Assembly (NCBI GenBank): GCA_949317995.1
Contig: OX439046.1
Span: forward strand, 37,050,002 to 37,114,001
Direction of reading: 5' to 3'
Length of the DNA stretch: 64,000 nt
Source: Acholoe squamosa
Taxonomy: Eukaryota; Annelida; Polychaeta; Phyllodocida; Polynoidae
A program made the translations under genes and the position numbers. The notes beneath the pieces are model-generated. The model made no database searches. It saw nothing but the letters and a program-made list of their open reading frames with translations, and was not told the DNA's origin. Positions 13,269-24,883 of this stretch are shown here, in pieces; positions within the stretch are counted from its first letter, which is position 1, and every line of letters begins with the position of its first letter.

Positions 13269-13290
13269 CCCCTTCTTGTTAAAGAAGGGG
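13269..13290. other. Perfect hairpin abutting the 58-bp array
   Basis: CCCCTTCTT, loop GTTA, AAGAAGGGG: a 9-bp stem whose last base directly precedes the first unit of the minisatellite at 13291. Confidence 0.7.
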
Positions 13291-14745
13291 CCCATGTAAA
13301 GCTGCCCTGTGTTGTGTCTGTATTAACCCCACACTCTGACATATTCAGCCCATGTAAAGCTGCCCTGTGTTGTGTCTGTATTAACCCCACACTCTGACAT
13401 ATTCAGCCCATGTAAAGCTGCCCTGTGTTGTGTCTGTATTAACCCCACACTCTGACATATTCAGCCCATGTAAAGCTGCCCTGTGTTGTGTCTGTATTAA
13501 CCCCACACTCTGACATATTCAGCCCATGTAAAGCTGCCCTGTGTTGTGTCTGTATTAACCCCACACTCTGACATATTCAGCCCATGTAAAGCTGCCCTGT
13601 GTTGTGTCTGTATTAACCCCACATTCTGACATATTCAGCCCATGTAAAGCTGCCCTGTGTTGTGTCTGTATTAACCCCACACTCTGACATATTCAGCCCA
13701 TGTAAAGCTGCCCTGTGTTGTGTCTGTATTAACCCCACACTCTGACATATTCAGCCCATGTAAAGCTGCCCTGTGTTGTGTCTGTATTAACCCCACACTC
13801 TGACATATTCAGCCCATGTAAAGCTGCCCTGTGTTGTGTCTGTATTAACCCCACACTCTGACATATTCAGCCCATGTAAAGCTGCCCTGTGTTGTGTCTG
13901 TATTAACCCCACACTCTGACATATTCAGCCCATGTAAAGCTGCCCTGTGCTGTGTCTGTATTAACCTCACACTCTGACATCTTCAGCCCCTGTAAAGCTG
14001 CCCTGTGCTGTGTCTGTATTAACCCCACACTCTGACATATTCAGCCCATGTAAAGCTGCCCTGTGCTGTGCCTATATTAACCTCACACTCTGACATCTTC
14101 AGCCCATGTTCAGCTGCCTGGTGCTGTGCCCCGGGGCTGTGCCTGTATTAACATGACATCTTCAGCCCATGTAAAGTTGGCCTGTGCTGTGCATGTATTA
14201 ACCCACACTCTGACATCTTCAGCCCATGTAAAGCTGCCCTGTGCTGTGCCTGTATTAACATCATACTCTGCTTTCTATCTTCAGCCCATGTAAAGATGAC
14301 CAGTGCTCTGCCTGTATTAACCACACACTCTGATATCTTCAGCCCATGTAAAGCTGCCCTGTGCTGTGCCTGCATTAACCTCACACTCTGCTTTCTATCT
14401 TCAGCCTATGTAATGCTGCCCTGTACTGTGCCTGTATTAACCTCACACTCTGATATCTTCAGCCCATGTAAAGCTGCCCTGTGCTGTGCCTGCATTAACC
14501 TCACACTCTGCTTTCTATCTTCAGCCTATGTAAAGCTGCCCTGTGCTGTGCCTGTATTAACCTCACACTCTGACATCTTCAGCCCATGTTCAGCTGCCCT
14601 GTGCTGTGCCCCGGGGCTGTGCCTGTATTAACCTGACATCTTCAGCCAATGTAAAGATGACCAGTGCTCTGCCTGTATTAACCCCACACTCTGACATCTT
14701 CAGCCCATGTAAAGCTGCCCTGCGCTGTCTATGTATCTACCTCAC
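13291..14745 (+). repeat. 58-bp minisatellite with a homogeneous and a higher-order half
   Basis: About 25 tandem units of the type CCCATGTAAAGCTGCCCTGT...ACTCTGACATATTCAG. Units 1-11 (to about 13928) are almost identical, with one change near 13623. From 13929 the units diverge (GTGTTGTG becomes GTGCTGTG) and a 120-bp dimer of 58 plus 62 bp appears, the longer unit carrying TGCTTTCTATC. A CCCCGGGGCTG variant occurs near 14130 and again about 480 bp later, marking a larger duplication. Open frames here follow from the 120-bp periodicity and do not imply a gene. Confidence 0.9.
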
Positions 14746-15113
14746 ACTCTTACATTGTGAGCTGACACAAACTCTGGTTCTGCATTCTGCAGGCAGTAGA
14801 CGGACAGCTTGAGAGGTAGCCACCACCAATATTGGCAACACAGCCTGACCAAATGTCAACCTGAGTCTGCAGCAAATGGCTGCAGTTGACATTGACTGCA
14901 GTAACCATGGTAACGCCAAGTTTCCTGTCGGCATCCCGAGCTGTCATGTCTGCGGTCAGAGACTGACCACTCTTATCAATCAATTTGTATAGGATATGCA
15001 GGAATACTATTAATCAGGTAGGAAGAATTCGCAACACCCTTCCATCTAACACTCCTGCAACAATGCAATCACATGTAGTGCTGCATGTTATCATTTTATT
15101 ATAAGTATATATG

Positions 15114-15577
15114 GTGACCCATCCTTACAAAATGGTTCGGAAGTCGCACATGCAAAATGTTTAGTTATTGGCATATTCATTTGCAGCTCATCAAAAGCTT
15201 TCATTTGGTATATAAAACTTGCATATTTGAACCAGGTGGTCCTCTCTAGATCTTCTGTAGGAAAATTTAGTCGGATGGATTAAAAAATGATTTAACTGAG
15301 ATAATTGACATATTAAACATTTAATAATCTAAGAATCCTATATGATTCCTATGTAATTCTATATAACCATTAAAATTAGATCTATGTCTTTTGCGCATTT
15401 GGGACCTAAATTCAATCTAGTAAGCAAGGATTCTGAAAGATATCTACCCATACGTAAGAAAAATGCTAAAATATCAATTTTGAAAAATCTGATATTTTTG
15501 ACACTATACCACTTGAAAGGGCCATATCTAGGCTTCTAAATGTGCGACTTCAGTACCACTTTGTTAGGATGGGTCAC
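15114..15577. mobile_element. 464-bp DNA element with 38-bp inverted ends
   Basis: Left end GTGACCCATCCTTACAAAAT and the complement of the right end GTGACCCATCCTAACAAAGT match at about 34 of 38 positions, continuing into GAAGTCGCACAT. The interior is AT-rich without coding frames. Flanks (TATATATG left, AATTATG right) give no convincing target duplication, so the superfamily is open. Confidence 0.65.
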
Positions 15578-16758
15578 AATTATGTAAGATATGGACTGCT
15601 TAAACTCTTTTAATTATTCACTGAAACTCAAGTTCAGTATTATCGATTGAAATCCTGTTCACAGTATTGTTCATTTCCTCACCCGACAACTACCCCATGT
15701 GTGAACCCGAGCATGAGCTAGAGGTGCAAATGTGGCTCGTGGAGTCAAGACTATGCAGCATGACATCAATCAGTCTGCCTCAGTATATCACATCTTATAA
15801 AACTGCCTACACTTCTTGCTATAATTACCACATTACAGTCTATTATAAAAATCGCCTAAGGCATTTGGCCCCAGCATCTTGCATTCGTGATTTTTGAATA
15901 AATTCTGCAACGTTTCTTCTGTGACAATCGACCTAGTAGTTGAATCATTAACCCTCTCTCTGCCTGGCCCGGTGTCAGTGTCTGAAAAAGCCATGAGTCA
16001 GACGACGACATCAGAGGGTTAATAAATAACTTTTTAGGCCAGCAGCCTCAGATGTGGTCAGTGTGTCATGACACTGTCACTTCTATTGTCTGCTGTTATG
16101 TGACCTCCTGAAAATTCGTGTTGGTAAACAATTGTCACATTCCCTATGAGGGCTGATTGTTTATGTTGTCAAGAAATGGTGCAGCTCTATTTGGAGAACC
16201 ATCAGTTCTAAGTCAGAAATCAGACAAGAACCTTGGGAAACTGGCGAACTTCAAATTCTATCAAACTTTTCTGAGTTCAGATATTCAATGTATGAATAAG
16301 GCAATCCTTTAATCTCTTAGAACAGCGTCACATGTACACATAATCAGACTTTTGCCTGGGGGAGGCTGCGGTGGGAGGGCACAGTCCATTTCGATCGCAA
16401 CTGTGACTTATAGGTATTCTTGGAGAAGGAATTCCTTTTGCCTGATTGAGATGTGGTGCCCGTCAACTGGGGTTGCAATGGAGTGCGTTGAGTAGCAATT
16501 AAAGCTGGACCAAGCCTCAGTGCTGGACCATGTTAGACCACGACCTCAGCAAGGCTCAGTTGGGGCACGTTGACAATTTTAAGCACAGCAAGTGAAGCAC
16601 CCTAATATCTTAGAGGTTTTTTGGGGGATGCCCCCATGGAAAATTTGGGAAATTTTGATATTTACATTGCTATTTTGGTCAACTTGTGAGCAAATGACTA
16701 GGGTCACCATAAAAGTGTTTATTGCTTTCAAAATGTTAGGGGGGGGGGGCAAAATATA

Positions 16759-17422
16759 CAGAGATGTAAGTCGGGTATTGAGAAAATCCCTGAAAAGCTA
16801 TTATCGCAGGGTGGGGGGGTGGGGGTTTAGTATACCCTCCTCCCCCACCAATCCCACCCCTAATCTCTTTCAACCTATAATGCTTCAGAATTAAGGGTGG
16901 CTGAGGGTGAGTGTGGTGTTCAGACATTGAGTAGATGTATGGTGGTTGGGGTGGTGGGGGTGTGAGTTTCACATGACACTTCTGAAGGGGTTTCCCCAAA
17001 TGGCTGTATGGAGGGCAACTGTAGACTAGTCTTGAGACTGAGTATTTTAGACCAATCAGAGAGCAGCATTCTCTTCACCTTCCCTAGTAGAGTATGCCAC
17101 TGAGATCCCCTGTTCCCTGTCCAGGCCTTCCCCTGCCCAGTTGAGTCTCTCTGCTTACACCAGGGGGCCTTCCTGTTCCTCAGTGGAGTCATTGGTTAAA
17201 GCAGCCAACACAGGCCTGAGTATGTGTATAGCAGGGGGTTAACATTAGGGCAAGAACACATATATTTCTCTTCATTTTGATGAACATGGATATTCACACT
17301 GACTGTTATGAATATGAGAATCAAATCTGGCCCTGAAGACCTTACATATCTCTATTTTGACTTAATCTAAAGATTTTTTAAATCCCTATTTTCAGGGAAT
17401 TCCCTGACAACTTACATCTCTG
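16759..17422. mobile_element. 6-bp-target DNA element, copy E1
   Basis: Ends are CAGAGATGTAAGTC and the complementary CTTACATCTCTG, flanked by an exact AATATA duplication (16753-16758 and 17423-17428). The subterminal pattern GGGTATTG...AATCCCTGAAA resembles copies E2 (27967) and E3 (28455), which have the same 6-bp duplication length. Non-autonomous. The CAGRGATG ends suggest a hAT relative; 6-bp duplications are shorter than the usual 8, so assignment is tentative. Confidence 0.75.
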
Positions 17423-18160
17423 AATATAGTCTGGCCCCCATGGTCTGAGATTGGGGGGGGGGGCATGGCCCCTGCCCCCCCCCTATTCCGACATCCCTGA
17501 AGGAGATGTAAGACAATGAAAGGCCATTCCTGTATTGAACGTGTGAAGACATGTGATCAGACGATGAGAGAAGGAAGGGGCGTACAACTGCTAAGTGTAA
17601 CAAAACTGCTAACTGTTAGAATAACACTTAGCAGTCGACCATCCAACTGTCAACTGTAACAAAAAATCGCTAAATGTTACAAGCATCCAACTACTATGTG
17701 TAACAATTGCTGCTAACTGTAACAAAACTCAGATCATCCTGTAAAGGGACATGGAACTGCTATCTGTTACAATAAGTAACATCACATAAATCACATAAAT
17801 ATCACCTTCACATACACAGGAATAGGAAGCAAATCTTTATGGGGGGGGGGGGTAATGACTGTTTTGACTCATAGGCTCAAACTCAATAGCGCCTATACAT
17901 ACCTATATGAAATTTGTATAGAAAACTAATTTTTGATGAATTCTAGATCTGATTTGAGGCTCAGGACCCCATTTTCCCTATTCCATTACTTTATCAATTT
18001 AATTTGAGATGCAAAGTTTTAGCTTCTTGTATAATTTATTATAAATGCTTGGAAAATTATGAGGGGGGGGCAAACATACTCAGGCCCCACCTCCTTTATG
18101 ATTAGGGGGGCAGGCCCCCCTGGCCTCAGTTAGATATGAAATGTAGGTTTTGTTACACTT

Positions 18161-18411
18161 GTAGAGGTCGGCGAAAACGTACTTGGAAACACCGGGTTTC
18201 GAACCCGGGACCTCTCAACTTGCAAGCGAGCGCTCTACCACTGAGCTACATCCCCATACCTGACGTTCTCTACCTTCCACCTACATCTGGATCGGTATGA
18301 CACAAGGGGGCAGTGTTCACTGGCTGACCAGCCCCTGGGGGCTAGTGTAACCAGGGAATGGGGACAGATAGCATACCGCCATGGACTCACAGCCAGAGCT
18401 GGCCCCTACAC
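18161..18411 (-). repeat. 251-bp tRNA-containing repeat, copy 1
   Basis: Near-identical to 18576-18826, 415 bp apart, with a different 164-bp spacer between the copies. Outer edges TGTAGAGGTC and GGCCCCTACA are imperfect inverted repeats. Read on the minus strand, a ~150-bp unique part precedes a tRNA-like module (18184-18255), then a short tail. This could be a tRNA-derived SINE or a duplicated tRNA locus. Confidence 0.7.
18184..18255 (-). tRNA. tRNA-Cys(GCA)-like sequence, copy 1, probably pseudogene or SINE module
   Basis: Minus strand starts GGGGATGTAGCTCAGTGGTA, an intact A box, and has GGGTTCGAAACCC, a good B box. The T arm (CCGGG/CCCGG) and D arm (GCTC/GAGC) pair perfectly and the variable loop is 5 nt. 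The 7-base acceptor stem pairs only with four G-U pairs, and the anticodon stem has a C-T mismatch next to the loop TTGCAAG. Anticodon by position is GCA (Cys), although the 5' half looks like tRNA-Ala. Two identical copies favour recent duplication. Function is doubtful. Confidence 0.5.
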
Positions 18412-18575
18412 TCCTCCCCACCAGCTTCAGCCAACCCTACTCCTCCAACCCAACCTCCAGCAGGTGACTAGTTTACCCCTAGCAGGTTGAAGCGTTAACT
18501 GTGTCATACCAGCCCAGCCACCGAGTTCCGTAGCCCCCCCTTACACGGGCAGGGCCACTCGGTGTTTCCACCAAT

Positions 18576-18826
18576 GTAGAGGTCGGCGAAAACGTACTTG
18601 GAAACACCGGGTTTCGAACCCGGGACCTCTCAACTTGCAAGCGAGCGCTCTACCACTGAGCTACATCCCCATACCTGACGTTCTCTACCTTCCACCTACA
18701 TCTGGATCGGTATGACACAAGGGGGCAGTGTTCACTGGCTGACCAGCCCCTGGGGGCTAGTGTAACCAGGGAATGGGGACAGATAGCATACCGCCATGGA
18801 CTCACAGCCAGAGCTGGCCCCTACAC
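18576..18826 (-). repeat. 251-bp tRNA-containing repeat, copy 2
   Basis: Second copy of the 18161-18411 block in the same orientation; I saw no differences across the compared length. The high identity contrasts with the diverged ends of the surrounding element. Confidence 0.7.
18599..18670 (-). tRNA. tRNA-Cys(GCA)-like sequence, copy 2
   Basis: Same sequence and same structural weaknesses as the copy at 18184-18255: good A and B boxes, D and T arms intact, acceptor stem rich in G-U pairs and a mismatch in the anticodon stem. Confidence 0.5.
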
Positions 18827-19194
18827 ACTTAGCTGTGATTTGAATTTAAGTTAAATTATTACAGATAGCCGCCTTTTGTAACACTTAATTTGTTACACTT
18901 AGCAATTTTTTGTTACAGTTAGCAGTTGGATGGTTGACCGCTAAGTGTTATTATAACAGTTAGCAGTTTTGTTACACTTGGCAGTTGTACACCCCCCTGT
19001 GATAACCCTTCCCCGTATTACACTGCCAGGGAAAACATCCAAAATGGTGAAACCAGATCACGCATGGCAAGATTTGTATTTAAGAGATTGATTATAGGTC
19101 TATTTTTGCCTAATTTTTGATATAACGATGATGTGTATTGTGAATTTATAGTACACCAAAGGTGTAATAGCCGATCGGTTAATTGTGATAAATG

Positions 19195-19616
19195 TTTTTA
19201 TATTAACTAATTGCTGACAAATAGTCCATAGATACTGACATATTTTTAGAAATACCAGTCAAGGCAGGATGCACAATTGAATCAATGGCTATTTCTCTGT
19301 TATATATTGACTAATTGCTGACAGATTGTGAGTAAATACTGACATGTATTGATAATTGCTGATATATAGTGACTAAGTACTGACATATATTGACTAATCG
19401 CTGACAAAAGAGTGAGTAATTACTGCCGTATATTGACTAATCTCTGACAAATTGTGAGCAATTACTGATATATAGTGACTAATTTCTGATATATAGTGAC
19501 TAAGTACTGACATACTGAATTACTGCTGACAAATAGTGAGTAATTACTAACATATATTGACTAATTGCTGACAAATAGTGATTTATTACTGATATATTTT
19601 GACTAATTACCCTATA
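19195..19616 (+). repeat. 21-bp minisatellite, locus 4 (longest)
   Basis: About 18 diverged 21-bp units alternating TATTGACTAATTGCTGACAA and GTGAGTAATTACTGACATA. The array stops exactly where the Helitron at 19617 starts. Confidence 0.8.
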
Positions 19617-20417
19617 TATAAAAATGCGTTCTTTGGTCGCTGGTTAAAACTGTTCTATTTGTGACTGCTTCAGCCTTGAGTACCCTTGGGGCACCACATG
19701 AAGCAAAATTTTCATGCTGTGAAGCAGTGAGGAAAGTGCCAGCTAACTCGACCTGATATATATATACAACTCAACAAATATATTTTCAAAACTTTGTAGA
19801 GTTTTACCAACTTGATTGTTTCTAATGTTGAACTTTTGAAGTTTCTTTAATGGAAATTTAGTTAAATGTTTTATAGCCTCAAAATTCGTCAGACAAGCTG
19901 CAATGGCCGCCATTTTGGATCTCAGTTCAGAGCAATCAAGACCCTTCCTGGTGACCTTAATGGAGAAAATATCTAGATCGTACTCCACGGGAGCTTTAAT
20001 ATAAGTTATATGTTGATATCTGATGAGTAGTTGCAGAGAAAATAAAACTCAAAACCTCCGAGAGCATTTGCTTGGAGAGTGATCTTGCTGTCCCATTTTT
20101 TGGCACACCATCACCTCACTAAGCAATGTCACGTCACTAGGCAACGTCACGTCACTAGGCAACGTCACGTCACTAGGCAGCGTCACTAAGCACCAGTGGC
20201 ACCACAACAAAAATGCACAGTTTGCCGTGTTTAGATGGGGTGATTTGCCGATTTTAGAGGGAGGCTTTTCCTTCACAATGGGGAGCATTTTTGCCGTGAG
20301 AATGGGACACAATTTGCCGTGACAATGAGGCATAATTTGCTGTGACACTGAGTTACAAGTTGGGGATGTTAAAAGGGAATACAGTTTGCCCCCACTATCT
20401 AGTGGCAAAGCCACTAG
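19617..20417 (+). mobile_element. Non-autonomous Helitron H1 (801 bp)
   Basis: Begins TTACCCTATATATAAAAATG after a 21-bp minisatellite and ends CTAG preceded by a hairpin: CTAGTGGC (20399-20406), loop AAA, GCCACTAG (20410-20417), with T following. A 3' hairpin close to a CTRR end, insertion before T and no terminal inverted repeats are the marks of Helitrons. Shares head (TTTGGTCGCTGGT) and an internal CTCCGAGAGCATTTGC segment with H2 at 59615. No RepHel protein frame. A CACGTCACTAGGCAACGT motif is repeated near 20127-20165. Confidence 0.75.
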
Positions 20418-20559
20418 TTACTGAGAAAGTGTGACCTATAGACTAAGGGTAGCTCGAGCTGGCTAACGTCATGGCAGTCTTTATTTTCAAATCTGCACAA
20501 TGGGAACAAAGTTTTGGATAATTTTAGTCTATTACACCAACTTAGCGATCTTTTAAGGA

Positions 20560-21190
20560 CAAATAAATGCATTGGAGCATCAAGCTGACCTTATGGAATA
20601 AAATGACAGGTGACTCAAGGAACTCTCGGCTAATAAAGATGTTTATGGTCTATTATACCAACTTAGCTACCTTGTAGGCCTATTTAGCAATGTTTTAAGG
20701 GCAAATAATTTATTTCATGGCCAAATACAATGTTGTAGGGGTGTATCAAACATATGAATCAAGAGTTTAATGTACTTTGCTCTTTTGTCATTATGATGCA
20801 TGAATGCAGCCCTGGTGAGTAACCAGAGATTATTATATGGAGTTATAATAAGGTACTATGACACTGTATAGGCTGATGTAGCAATGTTACTGAGTTCATA
20901 TCGTCATAGGGCTGCATTGGAGCATCATGCTGACCTTATCATCTGCTTATGGGTTATAATAAGGTACTATGGCGATGTATAGGCTAATGTAATGATATTG
21001 ACAACTATTATAGGTGTGTGAGGGCTCTAGGCATCAGAGACGATTAAAACTCGGACCATACAGTCACTGGCTGCGTTCTGGGTGCTATTATAGGTGTGTG
21101 AGGGCTCTAGGCATCAGAGACAATTAAAACTCGGACCATAGTCATTGGCGGCGTTCTGGGTGCTATTATAGGTGTGTGAGCTCTGGGAGG
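20560..21190 (+). repeat. Local duplications, including ~80-bp tandem units
   Basis: The unit CTATTATAGGTGTGTGAGGG...GCGTTCTGGGTG starts near 21005, 21085 and 21162, the last one partial. Further upstream, TGCATTGGAGCATCA(A/T)GCTG occurs near 20570 and 20918, and a TATAATAAGGTACTATG string near 20845 and 20945, so the whole stretch seems assembled by duplication. Confidence 0.7.
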
Positions 21191-23982
21191 TGTGAAAAAC
21201 ACAATTAAAACACGCCCTAGAGGGTGGGAGGGGGTATTGGGTGTCTCTACTGGTGCTGAAGGGGCTGGTGGAGACAGGTGGGAACTGTAGGCAGGGAGAG
21301 CAAGCTGTAGCGTCTCTGTAGGCGAGATCTGCAGTCTGGGAGGTGTGATAACACTAGACTTGCCAGGTCCCGTACTAGTAGAATGTGAGGACATAAATCT
21401 ATTTGGTAGTATTACTATTAATATAAGACTTGCCAAACTGACCAGTATCAGTCCAATCCATGGATTTTAGTTGTTGAACTATAGTAAAGAAAAAAACATC
21501 TATTTTGTGACGACGATCATGGAACACATAGGGTAGTGTGGTGGGAGTTGTAATGTAGCTGAGGAGGCATGTATGCCTCTCGGCTAATAACTGATGATAA
21601 AGTCATTTCTAATTTCACCTCGTGTGATAACCCTCAGTGCTGACCAATACTCATGCACCTTTGTCCATGTCCTAGGTCCTTTCCCAAATTATTATTTATA
21701 TTTTTACTGCTCCAAGCTGGCAGGGAGCAGTTTGAGTGTGGTGCCTTGTAAGTTAAGGGTTGCTTATATTTGGCAAATGGTAACCTCCAAGTTGGCAATG
21801 GGGAGCTTATTGTGAGAACCAAAGTTTACAAACATTCCTGATGTAGTAACCCGGATAGAGCCTATCAAACCTTCCCCATTAACATGATGTGAGGAGTGGG
21901 TCCCCGCTGTCATTAGAACAGTGTTATGTCTTTTTATTGTCGATCATCCATTTATTTTGCCTTCTTATTTCTGAGTTTGCCATCAGTGAGGTTGCAGTCA
22001 GTGTTGTGGTGAGGGAGGAGGTACTGTTTTGACAGCCGCTGCTGTTCTAATGAAGAAGTAGAACAAATGGCAGGCTGTCAGAATAGACGTAGTTGGCTGT
22101 AAAACTGCTTGCACTAACCAGCACTAAATAATTAGAACCTTGTCAACCTATCTCAGGAATACTGTTGACATCCGACTCCTTTCACAAATGTATGAAGGCA
22201 ACATTCCGACTATTTTTGACGATTCAACTAAGTAACATTTGATGTACATATATGTACAATTTCCGCATACAAATCCGACCGACAAGGGGGTATTGATTGT
22301 TCCTGACGACTAGCTCATGAGGCAGCTATATTACCGGTAGTTTCAAAAGTTACCTGTATATATATTTTAATTGCTCACAAAGTTAGCTTTCCATTCCCTG
22401 CCCTCCATTCAGCTAAGGAATCCGTAAGTCTTTTCTTAGATGGGGACATGGGGAGGAGCACTGTTGAACATTCTCATTCTTTCCTTGGACTGCTCTCCCG
22501 TCCCCACCCAACAGCAAGCTTTCAAAAATGTTGACCCCTTTCCCCAAGAGGTACCTCTTTACTCCTGCTCCTGAAGATGGGGATCCCTTCCTAGAATCCT
22601 AGACCCCCCCCCCCCACCATTGTCGGCAATGATCTCGCGCCAAAGGAATCGTGTTCTTAAGACTCATGTGTTTCGGCATAAAGCTTTGTGCCCTGGTATA
22701 AAACACTGCAGGATATCTATACTCGTGGGGCATAATGGACAGTAAAGGACCTCCCTATCACCACCCACCACGTTTATCATGCTATCACACCTGTTTCCGT
22801 GTGTACAATATGGTACTGGTAAACAGACATCTACCCACATTTCATGACGACTGCAGTACTCAGGGAGAAATTCCCGGCCTGTTTACACATAGTATGGCAG
22901 ACATTCCTCTTGATGAGTGGCCTAGTTCCCTAAAATAAAGTATCAAATGGAGATGTTATTACACATACGGGTAGACGAGGTGACGCTGGTGTGATTGGCA
23001 CACACTGTAATACTATTTTTTATGTGAATGATTGGTATACAAGTGTCATTTATTTGTATTTTGTATCTTGTTCATCGACAACAACGAAAATTTCATGGAA
23101 GGGAATGATCAATATATTCAGCGGTACAGTGGCGGATCCAGGGTTTTGAAAAGGAGGGGACTTCTCCACAGCTGGACCTGCACCCAACATTGACAAACAT
23201 GTAGTTTTCTCAATTATACTTCTCAGGCATTACAGTTGGGAGGGACAGAGCCTCATGGCATTGATTTGTTTGAGTAGCGATGGTCTCACTGTCATTTGTG
23301 TATACAATATGACAGACACATAACTGAATTCTAGGACAACCTTCAACCATTTAGATTGACACTGCATATTTCTTGGTAAGTTCTTGGTAAGACTGCATCA
23401 AACACGTCTTGTCTTGCATCATCATGCTGTTCTGTCATGGAGTTGAGCAGAAGTTCTGGTATAGATATATTTAAGGATCGAGACTTTAACATCAGTTAAT
23501 TGTCAAGGAGTCATTTACTGAATGTTTGCTGTATATCTGGGGAAGAAGCCACAGCTTACAAGAAGCCATATTTTAGTGTTCATGTTGGGTCGTGTGAGTG
23601 GCTCATGCACCTCTCTTCTTACTCTTGCTGACACACACATACCTGCCCTACCCCCTGACACCCTCCCATACCTTATCCTTGACCTGGTACGTAACAGAAC
23701 ACCAGGAGTGCTACCCTGGAGGGGTGAGCTGTACAGGTATGTAATGAGTTGCTCAGACTGAGACACAGCACCTGGAAGCTGCCCCACATCAGGCGGCTCA
23801 AAGATGGGGATGAGCTGTAGAGTTTGGTTAAGTCTACCTTAGACTCTGCTGGGCAAAAATAATGATTCCGGGTTACTTGAGAAAAATATCATATCTATGC
23901 TAGATAAACAATCATATTTTGTGTATATGCTCGTACCTAGGGTACATGCATGTACTGTAACCGTTATTTCTACAATGATACC
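21190..23982. other. No gene recognised
   Basis: Short open frames only. A CAGTGGCGGATCCAGG string near 23127 looks like one end of a hAT-type element, but I found no partner end. AATAAA overlaps the end of a 67-codon frame near 22938; no domain recognised. Confidence 0.4.
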
Positions 23983-23990
23983 AGTAACAC

Positions 23991-24872
23991 TAGGGATGTC
24001 ATCGATATCCACAATATCGAAATATCGTCATTAATAAAATAATGAATATCATATCGACATTACTCTTATATCGATACATAACAATGTCACATTAAAAACA
24101 GACTAATTTTACTTCCCCCCCCCCTTTACATCTTTGACATTTGTAAACGCCTATATTGGTGGAGCCTACCCCCAAATCCCTGTCATTTTCTTTTTGAATT
24201 TTCACTATTACACTCCAACATTCAACACCCAACCCTGACAGCATGTTTATTGGTCGGCCCATATGTGTGAGATGAGCTAATTTCTTCCTGCTAGGTATGG
24301 GAATGGCATCTACCGGGACGTCATGATATCTCTGGAAGTGCTGTATTACCAATGTATGAATTCATGCTAAAAGTTTTACAGTCTTAGTCCAAAAATCGGT
24401 AATTATTTCTTTGGCGGTGTAATTTGGCATCTTTGCTTACAATAAGACCTAAGAAAAGTTGTGTTCAGGAATATTGACTGACCCTATGTTCAGAATAAAA
24501 AAAGAATAAGGCATGGGAGGTAACAGGGAGGTATTTGATATCAAATATATGGTGTGCAGTGGGGACAGAACAGCTGCAAAAAGTGTGGGGAGGTAGGCTG
24601 TGGGGGATGCATCCCCACACTCTTTTAGTTTTCACAATAGATTATATTTTGACACAGCTACCCCCCCCCCCCCACACACACACACACTTTTCCAGCTGCA
24701 CCGCCACTGAAACCTGAAATAGTGTAGGCATGCATCCTCCAGATCCCCCATGGCTCAAGGCTATTTGAACAAGGCTTTACTGCATCATAAAATCGGGAAA
24801 AAGATCGGAATATCGAGACCCAAACTCGTGATAATCGGAATCGACAAAAATGGGATGTCAATGACATCCCTA
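23991..24872. mobile_element. hAT-type non-autonomous element (882 bp)
   Basis: Ends TAGGGATGTCAT and ATGACATCCCTA are exact complements. They are flanked by AGTAACAC (23983-23990) and AGTAGCAC (24873-24880), an 8-bp target duplication with one change, as expected for hAT. Subterminal regions repeat ATCG/CGAT-type motifs. A second inverted-repeat unit is nested at 24557-24709. No transposase frame. Confidence 0.8.
24557..24709. mobile_element. Nested CAGTGG-ended MITE
   Basis: Left CAGTGGGGACAGAACAGCTG and the complement of the right end CAGTGGCGGTGCAGCTGGAA align with gaps, both followed by AAAGTGTG and G/C runs. It lies inside the hAT-type element at 23991-24872. No 8-bp duplication is left, so either the edges have decayed or they are internal. 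Confidence 0.45.
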
Positions 24873-24883
24873 AGTAGCACCGT

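Larger units (their letters stand above)
17582..18990. mobile_element. 1.4-kb element with ~100-bp inverted ends and TTAGCAGT motifs
   Basis: The first ~105 bases, starting GTACAACTGCTAAGTGTAAC, are complementary to the last ~105, ending CACTTGGCAGTTGTAC, with few mismatches. Both ends are built of repeated TAACAAAACTGCTAACTG-like motifs, as in arrays of transposase sites. The interior holds two copies of a 251-bp repeat with tRNA-like sequence (18161 and 18576). No open frame of size and no clear target duplication. Confidence 0.65.

Noticed and set aside
14296..14631. 111-codon frame in the 58-bp array
   Set aside because: Open only because the local higher-order unit is 120 bp; no protein features.
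23127..23160. CAGTGGCGGATCCAGG as a hAT element
   Set aside because: Only one end visible; no complementary end or duplication found nearby.
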